A DNA stretch of 64,000 nucleotides from Microbacterium foliorum (lineage in GTDB: Bacteria; Actinomycetota; Actinomycetes; Actinomycetales; Microbacteriaceae). Below, one piece after another: positions 25,222-33,872 of this stretch (position 1 is the first letter of the stretch; every line of letters begins with the position of its first letter). A program made the position numbers and the translations under genes. Location of the stretch: NCBI RefSeq assembly GCF_003367705.1, contig NZ_CP031425.1:806001-870000 (forward strand). The letters run 5' to 3'. The notes below the pieces were generated by a model. It had not been told where the DNA came from, ran no database searches, and worked only from the letters and a program-made list of their open reading frames with translations.

Positions 25222-26363
25222 TGGACCGCCGCTGCCCACTTCTCGCCGAGCAGCGTGCCGGCGTTCGTCGACTGCTCCTCGGTCGGCACGACCGTCTCGC
25301 TCGGGACCTCGGGCAGGGCCGCGGCCAGGTCGGCGTCGATCGTGCCGGCCTCTGTCATGGCCTCCATGCGCGCGGGGCGTGCGCCGCCCTTGAGCCACAG
25401 GTTCTGCACCTCATCGCTGTAGAGGAACTCCTGCCACAGGCGTGCGGCTGCCGGGTTCGGGGCATCCTTGTTGATGGCCTGGTTGTAGTAGCCCGCGTAT
25501 CCGGTGCCGTCGAGGACGACGACCTTCCAGTTCTTGTTGTCTGCCGCGTGCGCGGCGTTCAGGTAGTCCCAGTCGAAGACGACCGGCGTCTCGCCGCTCG
25601 CGACGGTCGCCGTGGTGACGTCGACCTTGAGCAGGTTGCCCGCCTTCTGCAGGTCGGCGAAGAAGTCGATGCCGGGCTGGAAGTCGTCGAGCGTGCCGTC
25701 GGACTGTACGGTCGCGAGGCCCACGGCCGCGAACGCCGCGCCTGCCTGCGTAGGGTCGCCGTTGATGGCGACCGCACCCTTGTAGGCCGCGTCCTTCAGG
25801 TCGTCGAGGGTCTTCGGGGCGTCGAACTTCGACGAGTCGTAGCCGATCGACATGTACCCGCCGTAGTCGCCGACGAACAGGCCGGTCGGCTCCTTGAGCT
25901 CCTCCGGGATCTCGTCCCACGTCTGCACCTGGTACGGCGCGAACACGTCGGTGTTCTGCAGGGCGACCGCCAGACCGAGGTCGAACACGTCGGGCGCGGT
26001 GTCCAGGCCCTCGTTCGTCTTCGCCGCCTGGATCTCCTCGGCGCTCGAGACGTCGGGCGAAGCCTCGTTGACCGTGATCTCCGGGTACTTCTCGGTGAAG
26101 AGATCGATGATCTCGCCGTAGTTCGCCCAGTCCCGCGGAAGCGCGATGACGTTGAGCTGGCCCTCGGCCTTCGCGGCGGTCTCGAGGTCGGCGAACGAGC
26201 CGAAGTCGTCGACCGACGTCGCAGCGGCGGCGTCGACGGCATCGCCCTCGCCGGCGGCGGCGGGGGTCTCTGCCCCTGTGGCGCAGGCGGTGAGACCGAG
26301 CGCAGCGGCGGTGAACAGGGCGATGCCCGCGCCGATGCGCGCGCGGCGGTGGAAGTTGGTCAT
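25218..26363 (-). CDS. Extracellular solute-binding lipoprotein (PotD/AfuA-like)
   Basis: A 381-residue family 1 binding protein with signal peptide ending in the lipobox LGLTAC. Characteristic segments include LNVIALPRDWANYGEIIDLF, YPEITVNEASPDVSS, and FDWDYLNAAHAADNKNW near the middle, with a closing ARPARMEAMTEAGT. It first delivers substrate to the PotBC-like permeases and is the first gene of the operon. The substrate is likely a polyamine, iron complex or an aminophosphonate; nothing in the sequence decides. A -10-like TAGTGT lies about 60 nt upstream on the minus strand. Confidence 0.9.
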   Translation of the reverse strand: MTNFHRRARIGAGIALFTAAALGLTACATGAETPAAAGEGDAVDAAAATSVDDFGSFADLETAAKAEGQLNVIALPRDWANYGEIIDLFTEKYPEITVNEASPDVSSAEEIQAAKTNEGLDTAPDVFDLGLAVALQNTDVFAPYQVQTWDEIPEELKEPTGLFVGDYGGYMSIGYDSSKFDAPKTLDDLKDAAYKGAVAINGDPTQAGAAFAAVGLATVQSDGTLDDFQPGIDFFADLQKAGNLLKVDVTTATVASGETPVVFDWDYLNAAHAADNKNWKVVVLDGTGYAGYYNQAINKDAPNPAAARLWQEFLYSDEVQNLWLKGGARPARMEAMTEAGTIDADLAAALPEVPSETVVPTEEQSTNAGTLLGEKWAAAVQ

Positions 26364-26494
26364 CAGGATCCTCTCGGTGCCCGGCGTTGCGCGCCGGATT
26401 CGGGTTGCGAGAGGACACTATGAGCCGCGGGTTGCCGATCAGACCTGGGCCGGTGAACGAGAGGTGGCCGGGATGTGGCGGATGGAAGCAGGCC

Positions 26495-27010
26495 TCAGCC
26501 GCGGGGCACCTGATATTTGAACCCGACGTGCGAGCCCACGTATCCCAGTCGCTCGTAGAACCGATGCGCGTCGGCGCGGGCGGCGTCCGAGGTGAGCTGC
26601 ACCATCGCCGCCCCCAGGGCCGGCGCCGCATCGTCGGAGACCCAGCGCATGACGGCGGAGCCGATGCCCGACGAGCGCAGATCGCTGCGTACGCGCACGG
26701 CCTCGACGAGCAGGCGTCTCGCACCGCGTCGCGCCATGCCGGGGATCGAGGTGAGCTGCAGGGTGCCGACGACGGCTCCGTCGAGCTCGACCACGAGCAG
26801 ATCGTTCGACGGGTCGGCGAGGATCTCCTCGAGAGCCGATGCGTAGGCGGGGCGGTCCTCGACGGACGCGACGTCGCCGCGCGATGCGCTGATCGGGTCG
26901 TCCGAGAGCAGGGTGATCACGGCATCCGTGTCGTCGACGACGGCTCTGCGCAGGGTCGCGGCGCCCGCTCGGGAATCGATGGGGAAGGGCAGGGCGAGAG
27001 CGTCGAGCAT
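26495..27010 (-). CDS. GNAT family N-acetyltransferase
   Basis: A 171-residue single-domain GNAT protein. The acetyl-CoA site appears as VRVRSDLRSSGIGSAVMRWV (R/QxxGxG/A signature), and the C-terminal TSDAARADAHRFYERLGYVGSHVGFKY is typical of the family. The ATG at 27010 is supported by CAGACT 6 nt upstream, fitting the leaderless promoters of this genome. It is divergent from the TauE gene. The substrate is unknown. Confidence 0.9.
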   Translation of the reverse strand: MLDALALPFPIDSRAGAATLRRAVVDDTDAVITLLSDDPISASRGDVASVEDRPAYASALEEILADPSNDLLVVELDGAVVGTLQLTSIPGMARRGARRLLVEAVRVRSDLRSSGIGSAVMRWVSDDAAPALGAAMVQLTSDAARADAHRFYERLGYVGSHVGFKYQVPRG

Positions 27011-27035
27011 GCTCTCAGTCTGACATCCTGGACCG

Positions 27036-27863
27036 ATGGACATCGGCAGTGTGCTCGGGCTCGAGCAGCTCACCTGGGGCACGCTGATCCTCGTGATCGT
27101 CGCGGCATTCGCCGCGGGGTGGATCGATGCGGTCGTGGGTGGCGGCGGGTTGCTGCAGCTGCCCGCGCTGCTGTTGATCCCCGGCATGTCACCGATCCAG
27201 GCGCTCGCCACCAACAAGCTCGCCTCCGTGTTCGGCACTGCCACCAGCAGCGTGACGTACTACCGGCGGGCGAAGCCCGACATACGCACCGCTCTGCCGA
27301 TGGCGGTGATCGCCCTCGTCGGCTCGTTCGGGGGAGCGGCCGTCGCCACCGTGCTGCCCGCTGCGGCGTTCAAGCCGATCATCGTCGTGGCGCTTCTCGC
27401 CGTCGCGCTGTTCACCGCCTTCCGGCCGCAGATGGGGGCCGCCACGATGCTGCGCTTCAGCGGCCACCGGCACCACATCATGGCCGGACTGTCGGGGCTC
27501 GTGATCGGCTTCTACGACGGGCTCATCGGCCCCGGCACCGGGACGTTCCTGGTGATCTCGCTCGTCGCGCTGCTCGGCTACGACTTTCTGCAGGCGAGCG
27601 CCAAGGCGAAGATCGTGAACCTCGCCACGAACGCCGGCGCCCTGCTGCTGTTCATCCCGCACGGTGCGGTGCTGTGGCTGCTCGGCGGCATCCTCGCCGT
27701 CGCGAACGTCGCGGGCAGCTACCTCGGATCCCGTATGGCGATCTCGAAGGGAGCGCGATTCATCCGCGTCGTCTTCCTCGCCGTCGTCGTCGTGCTGATC
27801 GCGAAGCTCGGCGTCGACGTGTGGAACGAGAACATCGCTCCCGCTCTCGCCGCCCTGCGGTGA
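27036..27863 (+). CDS. TauE/SafE family membrane transporter
   Basis: A 275-residue membrane protein with about eight helices in two related halves. The family marker is visible twice: GWIDAVVGGGGLLQLPALL near residue 30 and GFYDGLIGPGTGTFLV near residue 160. These proteins export or import organosulfonates, sulfite or similar anions across the inner membrane. The start is the ATG at 27036, with CATCCT 6 nt upstream as a possible leaderless -10. It is convergent with aspS, from which a terminator separates it. Confidence 0.9.
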   Translation: MDIGSVLGLEQLTWGTLILVIVAAFAAGWIDAVVGGGGLLQLPALLLIPGMSPIQALATNKLASVFGTATSSVTYYRRAKPDIRTALPMAVIALVGSFGGAAVATVLPAAAFKPIIVVALLAVALFTAFRPQMGAATMLRFSGHRHHIMAGLSGLVIGFYDGLIGPGTGTFLVISLVALLGYDFLQASAKAKIVNLATNAGALLLFIPHGAVLWLLGGILAVANVAGSYLGSRMAISKGARFIRVVFLAVVVVLIAKLGVDVWNENIAPALAALR

Positions 27864-27897
27864 GACGGCGCGCCGCGGCACGGCGGCGCACAGCGAA

Positions 27898-27931
27898 GAG
27901 GCCCCCTCCCGCGTGAGCGGAAGAGGGCCTC
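27898..27931. terminator. Bidirectional terminator between TauE gene and aspS
   Basis: GAGGCCC and GGGCCTC pair, with inner complementary CGC/GCG, in the gap between two convergent stops. Confidence 0.65.
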
Positions 27932-27942
27932 CTGGTGCGAGG

Positions 27943-29724
27943 TCAGGCCTCGTCGTCCTCGGGCTCGTAGTCGACGCCGGCCTCGGCGCGCTGCTCGGGC
28001 GTGATCGGAGCCGGCGCGGCGGTCAGCGGGTCGAAGCCGTTGCCGGACTTCGGGAACGCGATGACGTCGCGGATCGACTCGGTCTTCGTCAGGTGCTGCA
28101 GCACGCGGTCCATGCCGAGCGCGATCCCGCCGTGCGGGGGAGCGCCGAACTTGAACGCGTCGAGCAGGAAGCCGAACTGCTCCTGCGCGACCTCGTCGCT
28201 GATGCCCATGACCTCGAACACGCGCTTCTGCACGTCTTCGCGATGGATGCGGATCGATCCGCCGCCGAGCTCGGAGCCGTTGCAGACGATGTCGTACGCG
28301 TAGGCGAGAGCGGATCCGGGGTCGGTGTCGAACGTGTCCTGGAACTCCGGCTTGGGGCCGGTGAACGCGTGGTGCACGGCGGTCCAGGCTCCGGCGCCGA
28401 CGGCGACGTCACCGGATGCGACGGCATCCGCTGCTGGCTCGAACATCGGGGCGTCGACGACCCACGTGAACGCGAACTCGTCGGGGCTCAGCAGACCCAG
28501 GCGACGGCCGATCTCGACGCGGGCGGCGCCGAGCAGCGCGCGGCTCTCCTTCGTCGACCCTGCGGCGAAGAACACGCAGTCACCGGCGGAGGCGCCGACG
28601 AACTCGGCGAGTCCGGCCTGCTCGGCCTCCGACAGGTTCTTGGCGGCGGGGCCGCCGAGCGAGCCGTCCTCGTTGAAGAGCACGTAGGCGAGGCCGCGGG
28701 CTCCACGCTGCTTCGCCCAGTCCTGCCACGCGTCGAGCTGCTTGCGGGGCTGCGAGGCGCCGCCGGGCATGCGCACGGCGCCCACGTACTCGGCCTGGAA
28801 GACGCGGAACGGCGTCTCGGCGAAGTACTCGGTGGCCTCGACCAGCTCGAGTCCGAAGCGCAGGTCGGGCTTGTCGGAGCCGTACTTGGCCATCGCGTCG
28901 GCGTAGGTCATGCGCGGCAGCGGGGTCTGCACCTCGACGCCGATCGTCTTCCACATCGCCTGGATGAGCGACTCCATCAGGGTGATGACGTCTTCCTGGT
29001 CGACGAAGCTCATCTCGATGTCGAGCTGCGTGAACTCCGGCTGGCGGTCGGCGCGGAAGTCCTCGTCGCGGTAGCAGCGCGCGATCTGGTAATACTTCTC
29101 GACACCGCCGACCATGAGCAGCTGCTTGAACAGCTGCGGCGACTGCGGCAGGGCGTACCAGCTGCCCGGGTGCAGACGCGCGGGCACGACGAAGTCGCGA
29201 GCGCCCTCGGGGGTCGAACGGGTGAGGGTCGGCGTCTCGACCTCGGTGAAGTCCTCGCCGTGCAGCACATCGCGCACGGACTTGTAGACGTTCGAGCGCA
29301 GACGCAGAGCGGATGCCGCGGCGGGGCGACGCAGGTCGAGGTAGCGGTACTTGAGGCGCGCCTCTTCACCCACCGTCTCGGTGTCGGCCACAGCCGTGGA
29401 CACCTGGAACGGCAGGGGGGCCGACTCGTTCAGAACCTCGACGTCGGTCGCGATGAGCTCGATCTCGCCGGTCGGCAGGTTCGGGTTCGCGTTGCCGTCG
29501 GGGCGGCGCGACACCTCGCCGGTGACCTTGAGCACGAACTCGTTGCGCAGCGGGTGCGCGATCTCCTCGTCGCGGATGACGACCTGGGCGATGCCCGATG
29601 CATCCCGCAGATCGATGAACGCGACTCCTCCGTGATCACGACGGCGATCGACCCAACCCGAGAGGGTGACGGTCTGACCGATATGCTCGGCTCGCAGTGA
29701 GCCTGCCGAGTGGGTGCGAAGCAC
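27943..29724 (-). CDS. aspS: Aspartyl-tRNA synthetase, bacterial type
   Basis: A 593-residue class II synthetase that charges tRNA-Asp. The N-terminal anticodon-binding OB fold ([19 protein letters not shown]), motif 2 ([21 protein letters not shown]), the bacterial GAD insertion, and motif 3 ([14 protein letters not shown]) are all present. Residue 31 is His in RDHGG; a His at this position is associated with non-discriminating enzymes that also mischarge tRNA-Asn, whereas E. coli has Leu. The start is GTG at 29724. Its C-terminal tail is short and acidic (PEDDEA). Confidence 0.97.
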   Translation of the reverse strand: MLRTHSAGSLRAEHIGQTVTLSGWVDRRRDHGGVAFIDLRDASGIAQVVIRDEEIAHPLRNEFVLKVTGEVSRRPDGNANPNLPTGEIELIATDVEVLNESAPLPFQVSTAVADTETVGEEARLKYRYLDLRRPAAASALRLRSNVYKSVRDVLHGEDFTEVETPTLTRSTPEGARDFVVPARLHPGSWYALPQSPQLFKQLLMVGGVEKYYQIARCYRDEDFRADRQPEFTQLDIEMSFVDQEDVITLMESLIQAMWKTIGVEVQTPLPRMTYADAMAKYGSDKPDLRFGLELVEATEYFAETPFRVFQAEYVGAVRMPGGASQPRKQLDAWQDWAKQRGARGLAYVLFNEDGSLGGPAAKNLSEAEQAGLAEFVGASAGDCVFFAAGSTKESRALLGAARVEIGRRLGLLSPDEFAFTWVVDAPMFEPAADAVASGDVAVGAGAWTAVHHAFTGPKPEFQDTFDTDPGSALAYAYDIVCNGSELGGGSIRIHREDVQKRVFEVMGISDEVAQEQFGFLLDAFKFGAPPHGGIALGMDRVLQHLTKTESIRDVIAFPKSGNGFDPLTAAPAPITPEQRAEAGVDYEPEDDEA

Positions 29725-29861
29725 GGAGGATTCCTTCTGTTCTGGGAGATGATGAACCCGCCCAGTCTACGGGGGCGGGTGCGGGGACTCGGGCGCGGGC
29801 GTCCTGCCTCCCCCTGCGGCGGCATATCGGTCAGTAGGATCGCCACGACGGAAAGGCACGC

Positions 29862-30236
29862 ATGGACTCCAACGGAATCTCCGACCTGTACGCATCGATC
29901 TTCTCGGGAACCTCGGGGCTGATCGTCCTGGCCTTCTACATCCTGGTCGTGATCGGCCTCTGGAAGGTCTTCACGAAGGCCGGATACCCCGGCATCCTCG
30001 CGCTCGTCCCCTTCGTGAACGTCATCTTCCTCGTGAAGATCGCCGGGATGTCGGGATGGCTCGCACTGCTCTACCTGATCCCGATCGTGGGGTTCATCTT
30101 CGGCATCTTCGTCGCCATCCGGATGGGCGAGCGCTTCGGCAAGGGCGGGCTGTTCTCGTTCTTCCTCCTGTTCGTCTTCCCGTACATCGGATATCTGATC
30201 CTGGGCTTCGGCGAGTCCCGCTACCGACAGGTCTGA
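29862..30236 (+). CDS. Small DUF5684 membrane protein
   Basis: A 124-residue membrane protein with about four hydrophobic segments and the family-like KAGYPGILALVPFVNVIFLVKIAG and VGFIFGIFVAIRMGERFGKG stretches. This fits DUF5684/signal peptidase I-associated small membrane proteins. No catalytic residues are apparent. GAAAGG precedes the ATG at good spacing, and TAGGAT lies about 20 nt upstream. The histidine phosphatase gene starts 1 nt after its stop and may be co-transcribed. Confidence 0.8.
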   Translation: MDSNGISDLYASIFSGTSGLIVLAFYILVVIGLWKVFTKAGYPGILALVPFVNVIFLVKIAGMSGWLALLYLIPIVGFIFGIFVAIRMGERFGKGGLFSFFLLFVFPYIGYLILGFGESRYRQV

Positions 30237-30237
30237 C

Positions 30238-30867
30238 ATGGTGGCGTCGCGACTGCACCTCGTCCGCCACGGAGAGGTGCACAACCCGAAGCGCGTCCTC
30301 TACGGGCGGCTGCCCGATTACCAACTGAGCAAGGCCGGTCGGACGATGGCGCAGGCGGCCGCCGACCACGTCGCCGGACTCGGCCGGGAGGTGACGACGC
30401 TCTACGCCTCCCCGCTGGAGCGGGCGCAGGAATCCGCCGAACCGTTCGCCGCACGATTCGATCTGGTGCCCGAGATCGACATCCGTCTGATCGAGCCGAC
30501 GAACGTGTTCGAGGGCACGCAGATGAAGCGCTCGCTGATGAACCCGTTCAACTGGTGGCACCTGCGTCAGCCGTCGCTGCCGAGCTGGGGCGAGCCGTAC
30601 ACCTCGATCGCCGAACGCATGCTGGGCCTGATGGCCGAGGCTTGGCGGTCTGTCGACGGCGGCGACCTGGTGATGGTGTCGCACCAGGCGCCGATCTGGA
30701 TCACGCACCTCCGGGTGGCGGGTCTGCCGTTGCAGCACGACCCTCGCACCCGGCGATGCGCGCTCTCGAGCGTCACCTCGTTCGAGCTCGTCGGCGATGT
30801 GTGGCGAGAGGTCGCCTACGCGGAGCCCGCCGCGACCGGCGGCGCGATCGACGTCGGGGCGGTCTGA
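30238..30867 (+). CDS. Histidine phosphatase family protein
   Basis: A 209-residue branch-1 histidine phosphatase: catalytic LVRHGEVH at the N-terminus, second arginine in LYASPLERAQES, and the C-terminal phosphohistidine partner in VMVSHQAPI. In mycobacteria such a gene (Rv0525, annotated as phosphoglycerate mutase-like) directly precedes the TlpA/CcdA/ResB/CcsA genes, so its place here is conserved although the substrate is unknown. The start follows the stop of the membrane gene by 1 nt. Confidence 0.9.
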   Translation: MVASRLHLVRHGEVHNPKRVLYGRLPDYQLSKAGRTMAQAAADHVAGLGREVTTLYASPLERAQESAEPFAARFDLVPEIDIRLIEPTNVFEGTQMKRSLMNPFNWWHLRQPSLPSWGEPYTSIAERMLGLMAEAWRSVDGGDLVMVSHQAPIWITHLRVAGLPLQHDPRTRRCALSSVTSFELVGDVWREVAYAEPAATGGAIDVGAV

Positions 30868-30898
30868 CCGCGCCCTCCGCCCGCCGAGCGGCGCGGAT

Positions 30899-30928
30899 GC
30901 AGGTGCAGGTGCAGGTGCAGGTGCAGGT
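30899..30928 (+). repeat. Hexanucleotide repeat (GCAGGT)x5
   Basis: Five exact copies of GCAGGT lie directly next to the stop codon of the thioredoxin-reductase-like gene and 31 nt after the phosphatase stop. The tract is long enough to slip during replication. No promoter or coding role is obvious. Confidence 0.9.
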
Positions 30929-31842
30929 CAGTGTGCGATGAGTGACTGGATGACGCCGATCGCCGCGATCTGACCGGCGGCGGACGCCAGCAGCACCGAG
31001 GCCATCGGTCCCGGCAGCGAGGCTCGGTGCGCGAGATCTCCGGCGGCGAAGACCCCGGGCAGCGAGGTGCGACCGAAGTCGTCGATCTCGATCGACCCGG
31101 ACGGCAGCATCCGCAGGGCGAGGTCATCGACGAACGGCGCGCGCTGGCGGAGCGTGCCGGATGCCACGAAGACGCCGGCCACGCTCTGCTCGCCACCGGA
31201 CGCGGTCGAGATGCGCACGCCGTCGTCCTCCGCGGCGACGGAGGCCACGGGCTCCGTGCTCGCCGTCGCGCCGAGTCGTTCGAGCAGCTGCGCCTCCTCC
31301 GCGGTGAAGCGCTCGTCGATCGGGTAGACCGTGATGTCTCCGACGATGCGACCGAGCAGTCCGATCAGGTGCTCGGCACGCGCGACGGGGCCGAGGATGC
31401 CGATCGGGCGGCCGGCGTGCTCGTGCCCGTCGCAGAACGGGCAGGCGAAGGCCTTCAGCCCCCACAGCTGCTGCAGGCCGGGGACGGCAGGGAGGTCATC
31501 GGCGACTCCCGTCGCGAGGATGACGCGTCGGGCCTCGACGCTGTCGCCGTCGGTGAGGAGCACCGTGAAGTCCCCGTCGGCACCTCCGTCTGCGCGGGTC
31601 ACGCTCTGCGCGCCGACGTCGCGGATCTCGACATCCGTGTAGGCGGCGAGTTCCGTCCTGGCGACGGCGCGGAAGTCCGCGGGAGCCGCGCCGTCGTTCG
31701 TGATCACGTTGTGCATGTGCTGCACCGTGCCGTTGCGGTACTCGCCCGAGTCCAGCAGCAGCGTCGACCGATGCATCCGTCCGAGTGTGAGTGCCGCCTG
31801 CAGGCCGGCGGGTCCTGCGCCGATGACGATCGCGTCGTACAT
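30928..31842 (-). CDS. Thioredoxin-reductase-like NAD(P)/FAD oxidoreductase
   Basis: A 304-residue flavoprotein with FAD-binding IGAGPAGLQAALTLGR at the N-terminus, a redox pair CPFC (Cys134, Cys137) at the thioredoxin reductase position, and the C-terminal FAD motif GVFAAGDLAH. The usual second GxGxxA NADPH motif is altered (GILGPVARAEHLIG), so the preferred electron donor is uncertain; it may act on a thiol protein other than thioredoxin. The gene is controlled from a short divergent region shared with the MerR regulator and interrupts an otherwise conserved cytochrome c gene order. Confidence 0.88.
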   Translation of the reverse strand: MYDAIVIGAGPAGLQAALTLGRMHRSTLLLDSGEYRNGTVQHMHNVITNDGAAPADFRAVARTELAAYTDVEIRDVGAQSVTRADGGADGDFTVLLTDGDSVEARRVILATGVADDLPAVPGLQQLWGLKAFACPFCDGHEHAGRPIGILGPVARAEHLIGLLGRIVGDITVYPIDERFTAEEAQLLERLGATASTEPVASVAAEDDGVRISTASGGEQSVAGVFVASGTLRQRAPFVDDLALRMLPSGSIEIDDFGRTSLPGVFAAGDLAHRASLPGPMASVLLASAAGQIAAIGVIQSLIAH

Positions 31843-31879
31843 GTGGGTCCTTCCGAAGGGCTCGCTTGCTTTCGAGCTC

Positions 31880-31910
31880 AGTCTGTGACTTCATGTCAAC
31901 ATGAAGTCAA
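31880..31910. promoter_or_regulatory. MerR-type operator and promoter of the TrxR-like gene
   Basis: On the minus strand TTGACT (31905-31910) and CAGACT (31880-31885) are separated by 19 nt, the over-long spacing typical of MerR-activated promoters. A perfect 10-bp inverted repeat (GACTTCATGT and ACATGAAGTC, 2-nt spacer, 31887-31908) fills the spacer. The repeat also covers the ATG of the merR-like gene, so the regulator should control itself. Confidence 0.75.
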
Positions 31911-32305
31911 GCGCGCAGAACCCCTGGTCCGTCGGCGAGGTCGCCGCGCGGTTCGATCTGCCGACCAACGTGCTGAGGCACTGGGAGTCGGTCGGGCTTC
32001 TGCGGCCCGCACGCGACGCCGCGGGCCGGCGGCGGTACGGCGAAGACGACGTCGTGCAGGTCGCCGTGATCCAGCGCAGCAAGGCTGCGGGCATGACCCT
32101 CGAGCAGATCGCGGTGCTGCTCGACGACAGCGCCCGGGGTCGGCACGAGGTGCTGCAGCGGCACCTCGACGACCTGGATCGTCGGATGGAGGAGATGCGG
32201 CGCTCGCGGGAGATCACCGAGCACGCGATGAACTGCCGGGCGCACGACATCACGAGCTGTCCGCGCTTCCGCGCCGGCGTCGAAGACGTGCTGGCGCGCT
32301 TCTGA
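31901..32305 (+). CDS. MerR family regulator with CueR-like cysteine loop
   Basis: A 134-residue MerR regulator: N-terminal winged helix (WSVGEVAARFDLPTNVLRHWESVGLL), long dimerisation helix (LQRHLDDLDRRMEEMRRS), and a C-terminal loop with Cys112 and Cys120 (NCRAHDITSCP). The CX7C spacing, and Ser77 placed 35 residues before Cys112, match the copper sensor CueR. Metal identity is inference, since related MerR proteins of unknown ligand share this loop. No Shine-Dalgarno precedes the ATG, which lies inside the operator palindrome. It is divergent from the TrxR-like gene. Confidence 0.88.
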   Translation: MKSSAQNPWSVGEVAARFDLPTNVLRHWESVGLLRPARDAAGRRRYGEDDVVQVAVIQRSKAAGMTLEQIAVLLDDSARGRHEVLQRHLDDLDRRMEEMRRSREITEHAMNCRAHDITSCPRFRAGVEDVLARF

Positions 32306-32385
32306 CAGGGGGGTCATCCCGGCTCGCGCCGGACCCGCACGAGCGCCCGGCCCATGCATAGGAACCCCCGCGTAAACTGGGAATC

Positions 32386-33039
32386 GTGCCACTCGCCTCG
32401 ACGGTTCCTCCGATCCGCAGCGGCCGCCCCTCCCGCATCCGGCCCGTCCGCCGGTCGGTCGGTGTCGCGCTCGCCGCGGTGCTCGCCATCGGTCTGAGCG
32501 CATGCGCTCCCGATCCCGTGAACGACTCGTTCCTCAGCGGAGACAACCCCGGATACGTGGCCGCCGACGGCGCGATCGTCGAGATCCCCGTCGCGGAACG
32601 CGGCGAGCCCGTCACGGCGTTCGGCGGCGTGACGGAAGACGGCGAGGACTTCGACAGCGCCGAGCTGGCGGGCAAGGTCACGGTCGTGAACTTCTGGTAC
32701 GCCGGCTGCGCCCCGTGCCGCGTCGAGGCCGAAGACCTCGAGACCGTGTGGCAGGAGCAGGGCGGCGACGGCGTCGCCTTCCTCGGCATCAACACCCGCG
32801 ATCAGGCCGACACGGCCAAGGCGTTCTCCGCCGAGTTCGGCGTGACCTACCCGAGCCTGATCGATGTCGACACCGCCGAGGCGAAGCTCGCATTCGCGGC
32901 CTCCGTGCCGATCCAGGCGACGCCGACGACTCTGGTGCTCGACAAGCAGGGCAGGGTCGCCGCGCGCATCATCGGGCCCATCGACGGCACGTCGATCCTC
33001 TCGACGCTCGTCAAGGACGCGCTCGCGGAGGACTCGTGA
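32386..33039 (+). CDS. TlpA/ResA-like disulfide reductase lipoprotein
   Basis: A 217-residue thioredoxin-fold protein tethered outside the membrane: an N-terminal signal with lipobox LSAC (Cys40), then the domain with WYAGCAPC (Cys108, Cys111). It should keep apocytochrome c haem-binding cysteines reduced, receiving electrons from CcdA encoded next. The GTG start has TAAACT 7 nt upstream, so the mRNA is probably leaderless and this is the start of the system II cytochrome c operon. A longer hydrophilic arm precedes the signal helix. Confidence 0.92.
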   Translation: MPLASTVPPIRSGRPSRIRPVRRSVGVALAAVLAIGLSACAPDPVNDSFLSGDNPGYVAADGAIVEIPVAERGEPVTAFGGVTEDGEDFDSAELAGKVTVVNFWYAGCAPCRVEAEDLETVWQEQGGDGVAFLGINTRDQADTAKAFSAEFGVTYPSLIDVDTAEAKLAFAASVPIQATPTTLVLDKQGRVAARIIGPIDGTSILSTLVKDALAEDS

Positions 33040-33055
33040 TCCTCCCGGGAGCGGC

Positions 33056-33835
33056 GTGAACCCCGAAGCGATCATCGGATCGGGAGCCCTGTGGCTCGCG
33101 ATCCCCGTGGCGATGCTCGCGGGACTCCTGTCGTTCCTCTCGCCCTGCGTGCTGCCGCTGGTGCCCGGATACCTGGGATTCCTCGGGGGAGCTGTGGCGC
33201 CCCGGCGTGCACCTAGCCCGGCGAACGGTTCGCCGACCTCGACCGTCGACGCCCCCGCGCGCGGACGCCTGGTCGTCGGCGTCCTGCTGTTCATCCTCGG
33301 TTTCAGCCTCGTCTTCGTCTCGTTGACGGCGCTCGGCGGCATCGCCAACGTGTTCCTCATCCAGTGGGGCGAGCTCATCACGCGCATCCTCGGCGGGGTC
33401 ATCATCCTGATGGGACTGGTGTTCCTCGGCCTCTTCGGCTTCGCCCAGCGCGAGGTGCGGTTCCACGTCGATTCCAAGGCGGGACTGATCGGCGCACCGC
33501 TGCTCGGCGTCGCCCTCGGTGTCGGGTGGGCGCCCTGCATGGGGCCGACGCTGGCCGCGATCTTCGCGCTGAGCTTCAACGCGGGCGACCCGGTGCGCGC
33601 GGGGTCCCTGGGACTCGCCTACTCGCTCGGCCTCGGCATCCCGTTCCTGCTGGTCGCGCTCGGCTTCGGCTGGGCGACGAAGGCGATCGGATTCCTGCGC
33701 CGTCACATCCGCGTGGTCAACGTGATCGGCGGCGCGCTGCTGATCGCTCTGGGACTGCTGATGGTCACGGGGCTCTGGACCGACATCATGTCGAGACTGA
33801 CGGCGGTGATGAACAGTGTCATCCTCCCGCTCTGA
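33056..33835 (+). CDS. ccdA: Cytochrome c biogenesis protein CcdA
   Basis: A 259-residue membrane protein of the DsbD/CcdA family with six helices. The electron-shuttling cysteines are in SFLSPCVLPLVPGYL (first helix) and GWAPCMGPTL (fourth helix). It carries reducing power from cytoplasmic thioredoxin to the TlpA-like protein. A Pro/Ala/Ser-rich loop (residues 45-65) is longer than usual. The GTG start lies 16 nt after the previous stop, with GGGAG upstream. Confidence 0.94.
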   Translation: MNPEAIIGSGALWLAIPVAMLAGLLSFLSPCVLPLVPGYLGFLGGAVAPRRAPSPANGSPTSTVDAPARGRLVVGVLLFILGFSLVFVSLTALGGIANVFLIQWGELITRILGGVIILMGLVFLGLFGFAQREVRFHVDSKAGLIGAPLLGVALGVGWAPCMGPTLAAIFALSFNAGDPVRAGSLGLAYSLGLGIPFLLVALGFGWATKAIGFLRRHIRVVNVIGGALLIALGLLMVTGLWTDIMSRLTAVMNSVILPL

Positions 33836-33872
33836 TCAGGACGATCGGAAGAAGACGCATCGGAAGGATGCC

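Noticed and set aside
27913..29700. 595-codon open frame antisense to aspS
   Set aside because: It mirrors a well-conserved aspS reading frame and has shadow-like composition (Leu/Glu/Arg/Gly-rich, no motifs).
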